Source of the DNA: Anaeramoeba flamelloides
Taxonomy: Eukaryota; Metamonada; Anaeramoebidae
DNA: 64,000 nucleotides
NCBI GenBank assembly: GCA_027625915.1
Contig: JANTQA010000042.1
Location: forward strand, 4,600,001 to 4,664,000
Direction: 5' to 3'
Part shown: positions 25,079 through 37,860 of the stretch, in pieces
How the letters are laid out: each line of letters starts with the position of its first letter
Position numbering within the stretch: the first letter of the stretch is position 1
Position numbers and translations under genes: made by a program
Notes under the pieces: model-generated
What the model saw: the letters and a program-made list of their open reading frames with translations, nothing else
Database searches by the model: none
Told to the model about the DNA's origin: nothing

Positions 25079-25438
25079 TTTCTATTCTTATTTCCCCTTT
25101 TCAAAAATTAGGAAATAAGAGCTATCATTCAAAAAAAAAATTTTAATAAATGACCTATTATGCAAAATTTTTATAAACATCAAAAAAAAAAAATTTTTGA
25201 AGATTCTTGAAGCACTTTAAAATATTGTTTAAAAAAAGTTAAATTTTGGAAGATCAGTAAATATTGATATTTTTTTGAGCTTTTTTGGACCGATAATTTT
25301 TAAGTTTCATGGGATCTTGAATTTTTTTTTTTTGATGTTTATAAAAATTTTGCATAATAGGTCATTTATTAAAATTTTTTTTTTGAATGATAGCTCTTAT
25401 TTCCGAATTTTTTGATAATGAAAAATAAGAATAGAAAG
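25079..25438. repeat. Foldback element with about 125-bp arms
   Basis: Left arm 25,079-25,205 and right arm 25,314-25,438 are inverted copies: TTTCTATTCTTATTT, GGAAATAAGAGCTATCATTC, and AATAAATGACCTATTATGC each recur in reverse complement. The spacer is about 110 bp. Arms differ by small indels in A/T runs. No coding content and no clear target duplication. Confidence 0.8.
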
Positions 25439-26732
25439 ATCAATTGTGTATTGTTTAAAAGTTTATGGTAGCCTTGGAAAGGCTGTATATTTTGGATCAG
25501 TATCACCATTGTTTATTTGAAAACAACAAAATACAAAATATATTGTCATATTTCCAATCACTTAAAGACGATTTTTATTATTATTTTTTTTTACTTGATT
25601 CAAAATATTTTCCTTTTTTATTTACCAACTGTTATCTTTTTTTTTTTTTTGAACTTCTCTAAAATAAAATAAAAATAATTTAATCTATAAATTTATAATC
25701 AAAAATAATGTGTACCTCTTTTACAAAAAAAATGTGTCTACAATAATAACCATGGTTTAACATACAACTTAATTTTTTTTTTTTTTTTTTTTTTTAAATA
25801 TCGCCTTATGTGTCCAGCTCTAGGGGCTGTACCTATTTTTTTTTGAATTCATAAAAAGTGAGTAAACCCAAAGATTTTATTGATATAAAAGAAAACAACC
25901 ATTCAATACGAGGGCGCAAAAAAAAAAAACTTTTCACTGAAATTTTTACTTTTTGCTATCATTTTGTTACTCTTTTTCCTTACTTGTTTTTCTTCTTTTT
26001 TTCCTTGTCTTTGTTTAGGAATAATTTTTTCTTTTCATTTTTTAAAGAAAAGATATCATATGGGCTGTCGTCTTACCTTCATTGTAGTTGGGATAAAAAA
26101 ACTCTTAATGCAATTTTAGAGTGCCTTAGAGTGACTGCTTTTTTTTTTACTTTTTGTTTTTGTTTCTAAAATCTATTGATTTTCTAATCATGACAAAAAT
26201 TAAAGAATAAGATAGGGGAAAACATGGTGTAAAATTGTTGAATCACTTCTCTTCAATAATAAAAATAAAAATAAAAATAAAAAAAAAAAAAAAAAAAGAT
26301 TTTAATTTGTTCTTTTCAATTCCCGAAAACAAAATAATAATAGTGGGTAGCAAATTATTAATCCAGGTTATAAAAATATAATTAATTAAATATTATATTT
26401 ATATCTGGTTTTCATTCCTCCCTGTGGATTCTGAGAACCCTTCTATGTGTGTCTGGTTTTATTTTGTAATTTCTCAAATTAAAATGGTGGTTGATCATTT
26501 TTAATTTAGTCGCTATTTTTTATTATTTTCTTATATTAATAATTTCATTATTTTTCTTTTTCTCTTTTTTTTTATATCTATTTTGACAAATTTTTCTTGA
26601 AAAACTCCTTTCCCTCAATATATAAATAAAATATCTTTTTTATAAAGTTGAAAATATTTTTGTAATTATTTTGTATATATCAATATAAGTCTACACAAAG
26701 CAAATTAATCCAGTTTTGAAAATAAAAACAAT

Positions 26733-27020
26733 GTTTTTTTTTTTTTTTTCTTGTTGTTCCAATGCAAAATCTAATCCACTTCCCATTAATATATCTGGGT
26801 TCAAATCAATTTTGAAAATAAAATATTTGTGTTTTTCAGTTTAATTGAAATTAAGAATAGTTTTTGTTTCCAAATATTATCCGAACTTTTTTTTTTTTTT
26901 TTCTTTTTGTTCCAATGGGGCATGTAATTGAATGTCCAGAAGTGTAGCTTGGTTCAAATCGATTTTGAATGTAAACTCTTTGATATTTTCAATTAAATTA
27001 AAATTATGAATGAAATTAGT
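26733..27020 (+). repeat. Direct duplication of about 155 bp
   Basis: Two successive units each start with a T run and then T(C)TTGTTCCAATG, followed by GGTTCAAATC(A/G)ATTTTGAA and a TTTAATTGAAATTA-like block. They belong to the same diverged repeat group as the E elements near 31.0 and 35.6 kb. Confidence 0.5.
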
Positions 27021-27299
27021 TGAAAATTTTCTGAATTTTTTCAATTTTTTTGAAATTTTTAGTTTTTTTTGGTGATAAAAATTTTCTTAAAAATTTTAAC
27101 TCTATTTTTGAGATAAATTTTATACTTTGATCCTTCATTTTTAGAATTTCTTTTTAAAGAGTTAAGCTTTAAGGGATTAAGGAAATTGGCAATGAACACG
27201 AGGGCAATATGATATTGATTTCTTTAATGTATAACTCTTCGATAAAAAAGAAACACACTGTTATTTTGGATCGTGGATTAAACTTCACTACATGCGTTG

Positions 27300-27660
27300 T
27301 TTTTACAACAGCAATTAAGTGGATTTGTAATATTAAGTTCTCAAAAGTTGAGGGGTTTTATTTTTAGTGTATATTTTTTCAACAGCTTCCCTTCGTAGAT
27401 AATGAGATCTCTTTCTTCTTCAAAAAAAATTTTTTTTTTTAATAATTTGGAAATCTTATGGATTTTGAACTTTTCAATAATTAAAAAATGTATCCTAACT
27501 TTTAAAAACAATAATTCGTTTCTTGAAATTGTCTTTAAAAGTAAGTTTACTTTTTTAGTCATCAGATTTTTAATTTGTTTTTCAATTTCTAGATGTGGTA
27601 AAATTTTTGTGAAGGGTTTATTATAATTTGTAGAAGATTTTTTTTTTTATTTTACTCGCC
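27300..27660 (+). repeat. Dispersed repeat E, copy 1
   Basis: Collinear with 37.53-37.86 kb. Shared order: TTTTATTTTTA.TGTAT, CTTTCTTCTTC.AAA, ATTTTGAACTTTT, a TTTAAAAA.AATAATTC block, TCAGATTTTTA.TTTGTTTTTCAATTTC and TAGAAGATTTTTTT. Open frames in it are on both strands and look accidental. Confidence 0.6.
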
Positions 27661-29153
27661 TTCCTTAAATACCACGGGTTCGGTATTTTTTGAAACAGTT
27701 TGGTTTCGGTCTTCAATTGTTCGAATTTCATTTATCTCTTAATTTTTTTTTTTATTTTGAAACAAAACTTAAAATCCTATTTAAATTTATCTAGATTTTA
27801 TTGTCTTATGTTTTGGTTCTTGAATAAAAAGAAAAAATAACTTGATAATTCATACTTCTTGTTTTATTGGATTTGAACAGTTGTTTCATTTACATTTTGA
27901 AGTGAGAAAATTTTGTTGGAATAAAATTCACTTAATTTTTCTTATTGCCTTTCTTCTAAAATACAAATTGTGTTGCTTTGTTATTATTTTCTCAATTCTC
28001 CAAATATATTGTTCAAATAAGTTTTTTATGCAAAAGAGTCAATTGGTTAACATGACTTTGTATTGGTTATTACAATTTTTTTTGCTCAACCTTTTGTCAG
28101 TAGATAAGTTTTGTTAAAAATACTCGTAAAAGTAAAGAAATACTCTTTATGAACACAATACGAGTTATTGAAGAATAAGTGATTAAAGAGATCTTGCAAA
28201 AATACTCATTAACAACACTTATTGATTAAATTATGTCAGATTGAAAAAATCTTGATTCCCATTTCTAACTCAACTTTAGGAAATTTTTTTTTTAAAACTT
28301 TTCGACAAAAAATCTCACGATTGAATTTGATTTGGGTTTTTAGTTGGTGGTAGTTACTCCTTGGTTAATTTCAAAAAAAATGGATTCTTTTTTTTCCAAA
28401 TAACCTTTTTAAAAATAATTAAATTTTCATTGTTCGTAAAACAATATTCAAGTATCAACAAAAATTGAGGTGCCATATATTTGGATTTTAGAGATTACTT
28501 TTCTTGATTTTGGAATGAGAGTTAAAAAGGTAATCTGAGAATTTTCAAGACTCCTTTTGATTAATTGAGAGAGTTGCTGAGTATTTTTGTTCTGAAGAAC
28601 TTGAGATTTCGAAACTTAAATTGATAAACGAGTCAGTGTCGTTCTTAGGTTTTCTAGAATTTTCACCTTAACAACAATTAGTAACATTTCTCAAATTTTT
28701 TGTAAAGTTTTTTTCTCAAATCCCATAATTGTTCAAATTTAAGATCCAGAGCTTTGTGGTTCATGTTCGAAAGGAACAACTTGGAAAATTTTTTTGTTGC
28801 AAAAGTAGTTTTTAATTATAAAAATGATCTCTAAATAAATATATTTCTTGTGTACAAGTTTTATTTTTTGAACAAATTCCAAGAAAAACTCTGGAGTTTG
28901 TTTTAGTATATCTTCAATTATGAGCGATATCAGGTACAAAAAGTGAAAATGTTTTACAAAATTAAATTTTTTCCACCTTAAATTCTCAAATTCAGAAATC
29001 TCTGATAATTTCATGTGATATTTTTTCACACTAAACACCACCTCTGACAATTTCTCGGTACTTTCGGAACATTTTCAACAAAAACCATTTTCGACATATG
29101 ATCCAAAAATAAACAAAAACATTTTTTCAACTTTTCTCAATTTTCGATTTGAA

Positions 29154-30098
29154 ATGAATACTCCCCTTAATTACGAAGGTAGCTTTGAAGAAAACAAATT
29201 AACACAGCAACTGAAAACAGAGCGATCCATGCAGTCAAGGTTAATTTTATGGCTTCAGCTGTATCCATTTTCCATTTCTGGGCTGAGACTTGAGAATTTA
29301 ATAAATGATCAAAAGAAGAAATTTCGCGCCTTGCTTGAGCCTGCAATTAAAAAAACCTTGTCTAATCTGAAAAATGTGCCAACTCCAAAAGAAATTAAGA
29401 TTGATAGGAACATTCTTAACAAGATATCTGAGCACACAGGTGTTTCGAGGAGATCACTCGAGAGAGGAATCTCAAGTTTTTTTGCAAGAAAGTTTTCGTT
29501 GTTTAATATCTATCCCTATTCGCGAAAATTTTTAATTTTTGGGACAAATTCTCAAATTGTGACAAAAAAAAAACTCAAAATCTTCAAAAATAGAAAAAAC
29601 GACAATACCGTTCAAGAAACCAAACACACGGTTGTTAGAGAAGGCGGGGATCAAGAAATCCAGAAAGAAAAGGAGAACAAAAAGGAATTAACAAACGAAA
29701 ACGAAAACGAACAGAAAAACAAAAGCAAAAACGAAAACAAAAACAGAAATAGAAACAGAAACGAAAAAAAACAAATAAAACAAACCAATTACCAGCAAGT
29801 CGAAGAAACTTTAATTATGAATCTTGTGAGACAAAAAAGAAGCCTCCATGCATTTAATCAACTTAATAGCCAAAGCATTAATAATACAAAACATAATCAT
29901 AATCTTACTAATTTTAACATTAACCAGAATAACAAGAGCAGAATGAAAAATCAGTCAGTCCAGATCCCTGACCAACAAACGCTGAAAACACCCTTACAGA
30001 TTTTGTGTGAAGTTTCCCAATTGTATAAGAAGAGGAGACTTAACACACCACAGTATGGGTTGCTCAAGAAAACAAACTTTTATTCCAAAAAGAATTAG
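29154..30098 (+). CDS. Unidentified basic protein with HTH-like segment
   Basis: A 314-aa single-exon frame with balanced composition, so probably a real gene. I do not recognise the family. The N-terminal 140 residues are ordered-looking: an amphipathic stretch (QSRLILWLQLYPFSISGL, about 27-44), then residues about 83-112, where ILNKISEHTG-VSRRSLERGISSFF resembles a helix-turn-helix (helix, GVS turn, recognition helix with RRSLER). From about 145 to 265 the protein is low-complexity Lys/Glu/Asn/Arg, with (Asn-Glu) and (Asn-Arg) alternations. The C-terminal 30 residues are again ordered, with TPLQILCEVSQLYKKRRL. A DNA-binding or nuclear role would fit the basic charge, but that is inference. 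The ATG follows an AT-rich leader with no upstream in-frame ATG before a stop. Confidence 0.6.
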   Translation: MNTPLNYEGSFEENKLTQQLKTERSMQSRLILWLQLYPFSISGLRLENLINDQKKKFRALLEPAIKKTLSNLKNVPTPKEIKIDRNILNKISEHTGVSRRSLERGISSFFARKFSLFNIYPYSRKFLIFGTNSQIVTKKKLKIFKNRKNDNTVQETKHTVVREGGDQEIQKEKENKKELTNENENEQKNKSKNENKNRNRNRNEKKQIKQTNYQQVEETLIMNLVRQKRSLHAFNQLNSQSINNTKHNHNLTNFNINQNNKSRMKNQSVQIPDQQTLKTPLQILCEVSQLYKKRRLNTPQYGLLKKTNFYSKKN

Positions 30099-31257
30099 TC
30101 ATTTTTCTGAATTTTATTTTTTTTTTTTTTATTTAAATTCGATTGATTTTTATTTTGTAAAAAACTCTTAAATAAACAACAAAAACCAATTTTAAATTTG
30201 TTTTTTGAAATTTTGAAGGATTTTTTCTTTCTGTTTCCGAAAGTTTTTCGGTAAAAATAGGTTTTCAATTTTTTGCAATCTTATGAACTTTTTATCAATT
30301 TTTTTTTTAAGAAAGCAGAAAACTTTTTTTTTTGAAAGTAAAAGAGTAGAGTGGGTTCAAGAATTGTTCCGTGTGTGCTTTTGTCCTGCTTTGTTATTAT
30401 TATTTCAATTGAATTTGGGTTTCACAAAATCTTGTTTTGGTTTTGTTAGAATTGAGTTTTTGTCAGTTGCAAGAATCAATTACAAACTACAATGATGAGA
30501 TCGTTCAAATAAAAACACCAAATTCACTGTCTGCATTAGTTGTTCAGTTGAAGTGATTTACCAACAACTGGAATTCGAAAAAAATTCATTCCTATTTTGC
30601 AAATTCAAATCCAAAAGGAGAAATCACCCGTTTTTTGTTCAAAAGATTTGGAAAATAATCGTAAAAATTGGAGAAAAATTTTCTTATGAGGAATAAATTC
30701 TTTTACTCAATTCGTTAAGAATTTATTTCAAATATACTCAAAATAGTTGACTATTTTCACACTCCTTTGTTGACAGTCAACTTTTGGTTGAGTAAAAACA
30801 GTCAGAATAATAAGAAAAAAAGTAAAATAGTTTTGGGAAAAAGTTGTCAAAATAAATTTACAAATCTTTCAATCGAAACAAAACATTCACCAACACAAAT
30901 TATATACACATTATGATAAACTTTGTGTTTTCTCAATAAGTTTTACAATAAAACAAAAAAAAATTTTCTACAGTCATTGGATTAAAAAGGAAAAATTTCT
31001 GATTAATTGTGAAGAAAGAGAATTTTTGGGAAGATAGGAAACCATGGTACATGGACTCAAATCAATTCTGAATTTGTGCGAGATTTTTAATACAAAATAT
31101 TCCTAATTAAACAAAATTTTCTCAATTTTTAATTATTTTTTTTTTTTAAGGGAAAAGTTATTCAAACCACCAGATCGGAGTATCACATGTATTTAGATCT
31201 GTTTTAGAATTAGTCTATTAATTAAATTATTTTTTTTGAATTTGATGGAAATGGGCT

Positions 31258-33140
31258 TGTGGCTCTTCGGTTAAAGGTATGCGTAAACTAAAAAAAATCT
31301 TTGAGTAAATTAAAAAGCAAAGTTAAAAAAATTTATTTCAAAATGTAATTTCAAAAATAAAGTAAAAGTCTGATCATTACAATATCAAAATTTCCTTGTA
31401 AGAAATTTTCTGGAACGAATTATTGTTTTTAAAATTTTGATCTCTTTTTCATCTTTTAAAAAAGTTCAAAATTCAAAATAATTCTTACATTACAAAATAA
31501 AATATTTTATTTGAAAGAATGAAACAATCTTAATACATGTAAAAGGAAGTGTACAGCAATACACTTTAAAATGAAACCATTAAGTTTTGAATTAACATAG
31601 AATAAATAATATACTTAATTTCAAAAAAAAACAATAATTGTTTTAAACTTTAAAAAAAATAATTGTTTTGATTCAAAGAACATTCCTAAATCTATTTTTT
31701 TTTTTTTTTTTTTTTTTTTGAAGGAAAAAATACAAGAAAAACAACCCAACTATCAAAATAAAAATTTCCATAAACTACTTATTTAAAACCAGCACAATTC
31801 AAATATCAGTAATCTAAATAATGATTACATACTGGCTATGATCTGTGTTTCAGAAATATAACCCTTGTGTTTTTTCTTCTTTTCCAATATGTCATCCATT
31901 TTTACTACCCTGCAGTATACTTAAGTTAAACTCTACACTGGACACCAATTCTCTGATGTTTAAAGTAAATTATAAATTAGGAATACTAGATAATTTTTCC
32001 TAATTTTGACCATTTTTCTATCTTTTTTTGATTTTTTTTTGGTTATATAAAAATTTTATCAAAAATATAATCTATTTTTTGAGTAAATAAAGTTCACATT
32101 TAATACTTCATTATTATTATTTATTTTTAAATAGAAGAACGATAAGAAACCAACAACATATTTATTTACACTTATTGTTGACTACCTTGATCTTTAAATG
32201 TTTAAGTCTTCATTAACAAAAAACCACAATTTTTATTCTGAAACACATATTAAACTTACAGACACACACTATTTTCACAACAGTATAACCATAACGGAAT
32301 ACCCTTTCGTTTGGTTATTTCTGAATAAATAATTAATAAAACCAATCTTAATTTGTATAGTAATAATATCCCGGCCCAATAAATCAAAGGGTTGTATTAT
32401 CGTTTCTCTATTTTTTGAATATTTTCAAATAAATAAAATAAATTCAAATTTATAAGTCTAATAAAAAAAATAATACTGGCATTTGAATTAAAAAAGGGAA
32501 AAATTTTGACTTCATTTTCAATTTCCTTTTTCACATAGAACCACAAACTCCTACCTTCTCCTCTGAGAATTCAATTTATAAAAGAAAAATATACAAAAGC
32601 AAGTGAAAATTTTTTCCCATTTATAATTTAAATACTGGGATATATTATCAAATATCTTATAATAATAATAAAAGTTCATTATTTTTATTCAGAATATTTA
32701 GAAAATAGAGTTTTACCTAATATATTAGATTTCAAGAAATTTAAAAATTGTTTATGAATAAATCCAACAGTACATTTTTATTGATTTTCAAGGATTCAAT
32801 ATTTGATTTATTTTTCCCAATTTTTAAAATAATATAAAACATTCAAAGCTATTTATCATCAAAAACCCCATAAATCACAAAAAATGAGATATCATAAAAT
32901 TAAAAATGTTTCAATATTACTATAATTTACTTTATTTGATCGAAAATCTCAACATATGAACAAAAATAGATGAACCCACTTTACCGAAATTCACTTAGGA
33001 AAAAAAAAAAAAAAACAACATTTTTTAAAAACGATAATTCATATCTTGAAAGTTGGATAATTAGTTTCTTTATCAATCTTAATTTAATTGTTGCCAAAAT
33101 AATTACACCATTATACATAGTGGGGAAAATAAGTTGAGTT
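31258..33140 (-). repeat. Dispersed repeat E, long copy 2
   Basis: Collinear over its length with 51.74-53.21 kb, and its first 300 bp match the reverse complement of the E copies at 27.3 and 37.5 kb (for example CAATACACTTTAAAATGAAACC against GGTTTTATTTTTAAAGTGTA). A family A MITE interrupts it at 32,476-32,638. Non-coding throughout. The family type is undetermined. Confidence 0.55.
32476..32638. mobile_element. MITE family A, copy 2
   Basis: Starts CTGGCATTTGAATTA after a TA and ends AATTTAAATACTGG, with the AAAATTTTGACTT and AAGTGAAAATTTT blocks inside the ends. It sits within repeat E copy 2; the matching place in the 52.4-kb copy has no element. Confidence 0.7.
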
Positions 33141-33489
33141 AATAACCCCTTAAACAACAATCAAGCAGTTTATTTATTTTTTACAAGACCAATAGAACCC
33201 ATTAATATTCCAAATTTTGCAACTCAAAAATAGAAAAATCCAAACCAATTCTAACCCAAAAAAAAAATTCGTAAAAGTTAAAAAAAAGAAGGGTATACTT
33301 AAAATACAACCAATCTAATCGAAAATTTAAATTCAGATTTCAATAAAAAAACCACTCTAAAACAACAAAAAAAATTCTAATTTATTTTATGAAACGTTAA
33401 GTTTTATTCAACTAAACTTTGCTTCATTTAAAGGTACCCATCATTTTTTTTTGTAAATTTCAATTATTTTCTATAATTTACCTTTAAAG

Positions 33490-33790
33490 AATAAATAAGA
33501 AATAAGTTGAATAATAGTGACACTGTCTTGTTGATATGTGTATGAAATGTAATGAATAAATCCATATGTTTTCGCATAAAATTGAAAAATTAAAATTCTT
33601 ATTGCTACAATTAAGAAAAACAACAATGTTAATTTTGATCTTCAATTCAAGATCTAATAAAAAGACCCATGTATACCATATTGATTTTTTCCAATCATTT
33701 TCACTGTTAAAAACCGTAAAATAACACAAATTTTATTTGACATCTTAATATCTTGTAATAAAAAGAAAAAAAAAAAACAAAATAATTAGG
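33490..33790 (+). repeat. Dispersed repeat D, copy 3
   Basis: Carries AAGAAAAACAACAATG, TTGATCTTCAATTCAAGATC, CAATCATTTTCACTGT and the 3' TATCTTGTAATAAAAAG end followed by an A run. Confidence 0.55.
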
Positions 33791-34195
33791 TTAGTAAAAA
33801 AAATGAAAATTATGAAAAAACATAAAAAATATCGAATGAATAATCTTATGAAAAAAAAAAAAAAGAGAGATTTCCTATACTATTTTCCTTTCAACAAACT
33901 TTTCACCCTTAAAATGGATCACAAACACATGGAAAAATAAACATATAGTATTTATAGCTTAATTACTAGGTAGTCTTTTAAATATATATTGTTTATTTTG
34001 GCATATTTTATTCTAAAAAATTATAAAAAGTAAATTTATTTTGAAATTTAAATATGATCAGATTAATAAGTTTATTAGTATTGATTTTTTATCTTATATG
34101 TTTGAGTTCACTTAATATTGAAAAATCAAAGAAAATTGACAAAATTATGAGATGCTTAAATGTTAGTTTCGATACCAGAGTAAAAATTGAATATA

Positions 34196-34394
34196 CAGTC
34201 AGTTTCACTTTTAAGATACAAACTTTCAACCAAATTTAAGGCCAAAAAAAAAAATCTCAAATTAAGGCACAAAATTCAAATTCTAGTAAAATAGTTTGTG
34301 AAAATTAAAATTCCAAAAAATGTGCTTTAATTTGAGATTTTTTTTGTGCCTTAAATCCCATTGAAAGTTTGAGCCGTAAAAGTGAAACTGCCTG
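34196..34394. mobile_element. MITE family B, copy 3
   Basis: A 199-bp element. Left end TA-CAGTCAGTTTCACTTTTAAG; right end CGTAAAAGTGAAACTGCCTG-TA. The internal AAATCTCAAATTAA and TTAATTTGAGATT blocks make nearly the whole unit palindromic. It overlaps the end of a meaningless open frame at 34,054-34,239. Confidence 0.8.
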
Positions 34395-37300
34395 TATTTA
34401 TTTATATGTGGTACTTCTATTTTGAGTCGAATATTAAGAAAGTAAAATGGACAGTTGTGTTTTCATCAACCATTTTATAAAAAACATAGATTACTAGATC
34501 CACATAAATGCAGTTATATTTTTATTAAGATAACAAACATATTACCATAAAATTTCTTTGAGGCTGAAAAGGAAAAATATCATACCGGTAAAACTTGGTT
34601 TATTGATACAAATATATTGCTAAAATACAAAATAACAAAATATAAAGCCAATTTGTAATAAAATAAGGTTTTTATAAATACATATATTCCAAACAGAAAA
34701 CTCCACACCCTCAAGAAAAATTTTTATCAAAAAATAAATAGATGCTAATTTTTTGACATTTTAATAACTTAACCAGTATAAAGACTATTGGTTAATAGGA
34801 GACATTCGAAAAAAAAAAATTGAAGATATTTAACTATTGGGATTGAAAAATATAATTTTACAGAAATATTGTTTTTCAAATTTATTGTTAGATGAAAATA
34901 TTTTTTTCATTGTGAGGGTTTATTTCTTATATTTAAAAACATTTTCTTTGTTTAAAAAGCTTTCAAAAGAAGAATTATTTTATTTTATGAGTAATAAATT
35001 ATTTATTGATTTAAATTAAAAATATTTTTTTTTTTGAATGAGGGAAAACTTAGCATCATCATTAAGTTTTCCAAGATTCAAATGACTTATGTAAAATCTA
35101 TGGTTTTTGTGCTATTATTTTAGATTCTCAAAAACATAGAGCATGTAATGATTAACCTTAGTATTTTTTTTTGGCATCCCAGTTTTATTATTAGAAAAGA
35201 CCATTTAATAATTAACAGATATTATTCATGAAACCAAAATCGAATAAAACTAAAATCGATTTATCAAATAACTTAATATTTTACACCTCCTAAAAAAAAA
35301 AAAAAAAAAAAACACTATTCTGTAGATATATACAGTATCAAATATTGTAGTACTATTAACAATAATATTAACAATATAAACAAGAATTAGAATTTCTAGA
35401 ATATTAACTAAATTACAAATAAATTTTATTAATAATCAAGAAATCCTACTTGAAATATTATATTGTATCGACATAAAATTTTCAATAATATTTTTTCATG
35501 TGAGTCATGGGGAAAGAAAAAAAGTCACTTTTCAAATAAAATCAAGGTCTTTTTTCTTCTTATCAAAATATAACTTCTTATTAAGTTCCCGATTGGATAC
35601 TTAACACCACATCAATATTGATTGTAAAACCCTTAATATTTTGAAGTAAATTTAATAAAGAATTGAAATTTTTTCAATTTTTTCAAATTTTATAGTTTAT
35701 ATTACTTTCTTGATAAATTGGTCTCTATTATATATAAACATTTTGAGAAATATTTTCAAATTTGATCTTTATTAATTTTTTTTCTAAATATAGAACTTTA
35801 CATAGATAGTGTCATATTTAAACATCGTTCATTATTGGTTTATTGGATAGTTTAATCCAAAAACTTATCAAAAAATAGAAAAAAGACTGTTTAATTCCAA
35901 TAACAGTGTTTAAAGGTTATGAGATGCAATTTTAACAACAAAATTATTAAAAAAACATTTATTAATTTCAAGATATATTGGCAATGTATCTCAGGTTTTT
36001 CTAAAATTAACCCCCCCCTTTCAAAAAAAATATGGGGGACAATTAAAACAACCATTAAGATCTATAGTACATGGAATTTGAAAACTAATTATCTTTTTTT
36101 TTTTTTTTTTTTTTTTTGGATATGTGTGTTGTAAACCTTAAGATCTACATTTCTCCCCCGAAGAGTGTTTAGTTATTTTGTCCTTTTACATTTACACCTC
36201 AAAAATAATTTTCATTCTGGAAATGGGACAAAAATATTACTGGTTACTAAGTAAAAATCATCAAAAAAAATACAAAAAAAAAAAAATATTCAAATAGATT
36301 TCCTAATGAAGATTAACAAAAAAAATGACTTTATGAATTTACAAGATCAAGTTAAAATTTAAAAACATTTCAAATTTGTAAAAATAAACGATACAAAATA
36401 TTTAGAACAACCCTAGTTATTTTTTTATACTAATAGATTTGAAATGGGAATTATGAAATTATTAAAATCAAATTTAGGATGGATTTTGGAAGGGTAAACT
36501 TGTGATAATTTACCATTATTTTTTAAAGAAATTCTCAGGGGGGTTATTATTATTTTTTTTTTGAGGATACGGAACTCTCTCAAGAGCGTTTTTATCAACA
36601 ATTTCATAATTTCGACTGAAAATATAGTCCTTAAGGGAATAGCAACTCTTAGATATTTTTTCCTAAAAGCAGTAGAGTATTCATTTACTTAAAGGCCAGT
36701 TTAAAACTTGATAGGCAAATTAATTTATCAACTTGTAGGAAAATGAGTTATTAATATTAAAGGATACATTTTTAAAATTAGATATTCAGTAAAAAGAGCT
36801 GATCCTTTGGTTTTGATTTGAGTATCAAGTTATAAAAAAAGAAAAATTTACAAACTTTGTTTTTTTTTTTTTTTGGAAAAATCACTTTTAATAATTTTGG
36901 GAGTTTTTATTAACAAATAACATGGGACTTTAATCTTATATTAAAAATTTACTGAAAAATAAATCAAATATTAAATCCTCCCAGATCAAATCAAATTGAT
37001 GATTTATTTTATTCACAAATATTTTATTAAATTTAAAATTTAAAAGATTATAAATTATTCTTTTTCAAATATTTAGAGTATATATAAGGCACTTTTATTA
37101 TTAAAATTAGTAATTTGTTAATAGTTATTACTTTTTTTTTTTTAATATCGAATTATTAATTTGAATTAGTTTTATTTGTTTGAAAATATTTAAAAAATTG
37201 GAAAATAATAAAAAAAACCCGTTGATATATTTAATTCCTGGGTTTTTAATAACGCATCGAAAGAAATTACGATTTGGTTGTTAATTATTGATTAAAAATA

Positions 37301-37529
37301 AACAAATTAAAAAGTATTTCTTTTAGATTATGGGTTGAATTTTCCAGGTTTTAAAAAGGTATTTTTTCGAGAATTTTTCAGTAATCCTTTGTTCTTTTAT
37401 TTCGTGTTTTTTTTTTGTTCAATAAAAAGATATAATTGATTTGAACTGTTCTTTAAATAATAAAAAGTAATTTTTTTAAAGTTTATTTATTATGTAATTT
37501 TTCTAAAATTAAGTAGATTTTTTTTACTA

Positions 37530-37860
37530 GGCTATTTCAAAACTGAGCGGTTTTATTTTTAAAGTGTATTATTGTAGGCTTCCCTCAATAATAACAGTAA
37601 TATTTCTTTCTTCTTCCAAAAGAAATTTTTTTTTGAAATGATTCAAAAATATGTTAGAATTTTGAACTTTTGAAAAAGGGATCATATTGGATCAAACTTT
37701 TAAAAAAAATAATTCTTTTCTGAAAATGGCATAAGTCTAAGTTTGATTCTTTAGTAATCAGATTTTTACTTTGTTTTTCAATTTCAAGATACAATAATTT
37801 TTTTGAATTTGATATTAAATTTATTAGAAGATTTTTTTAGTTAACCCAGCACCTTAAAGT
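37530..37860 (+). repeat. Dispersed repeat E, copy 3
   Basis: Same block order as the 27.3-kb copy, ending TAGAAGATTTTTTTAGTTAAC. The preceding 35.6-37.5 kb contains further weak similarity to 26.9-27.2 kb, so the full repeat may be longer. Confidence 0.55.

Larger units (their letters stand above)
22106..29153. other. Intergenic, repeat-dense
   Basis: This 7-kb gap holds a 39-base T run near 22,229-22,266, an inverted/tandem array (22.56-22.95 kb), a (TA)n run (22,974-23,006), repeat D copy 2, MITE B copy 2, a foldback element (25.08-25.44 kb), a direct duplication (26.73-27.02 kb) and repeat E copy 1. A 103-codon minus frame at 28,739-29,050 is open but too AT-biased to call. Confidence 0.5.

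Noticed and set aside
25858-26169. 103-codon + frame
   Set aside because: It begins with GTG and is mostly poly-Lys then Phe/Ser/Leu from T-rich DNA. No conserved feature.
27842-28117. 91-codon + frame rich in Phe, Ile, Cys, Leu
   Set aside because: It starts from a non-ATG codon, its composition matches random AT-rich DNA, and there is no supporting splice or domain signal.
28739-29050. 103-codon minus frame upstream of the 29.15-kb gene
   Set aside because: Open, but dominated by Lys, Phe, Ile and Leu and without recognisable motifs. A divergent gene pair cannot be supported.
30510-30720. Open stretch of about 65 codons after the 29.15-kb gene
   Set aside because: No ATG, no splice site that would join it to the gene upstream, and length not unusual for chance.
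31258-31300. tRNA-like 5' half (GTGGCTC...GGTTAAAGG)
   Set aside because: It resembles a D-arm/A-box, but there is no B-box, no foldable acceptor stem and no T-arm downstream; the sequence coincides with the end of repeat E.
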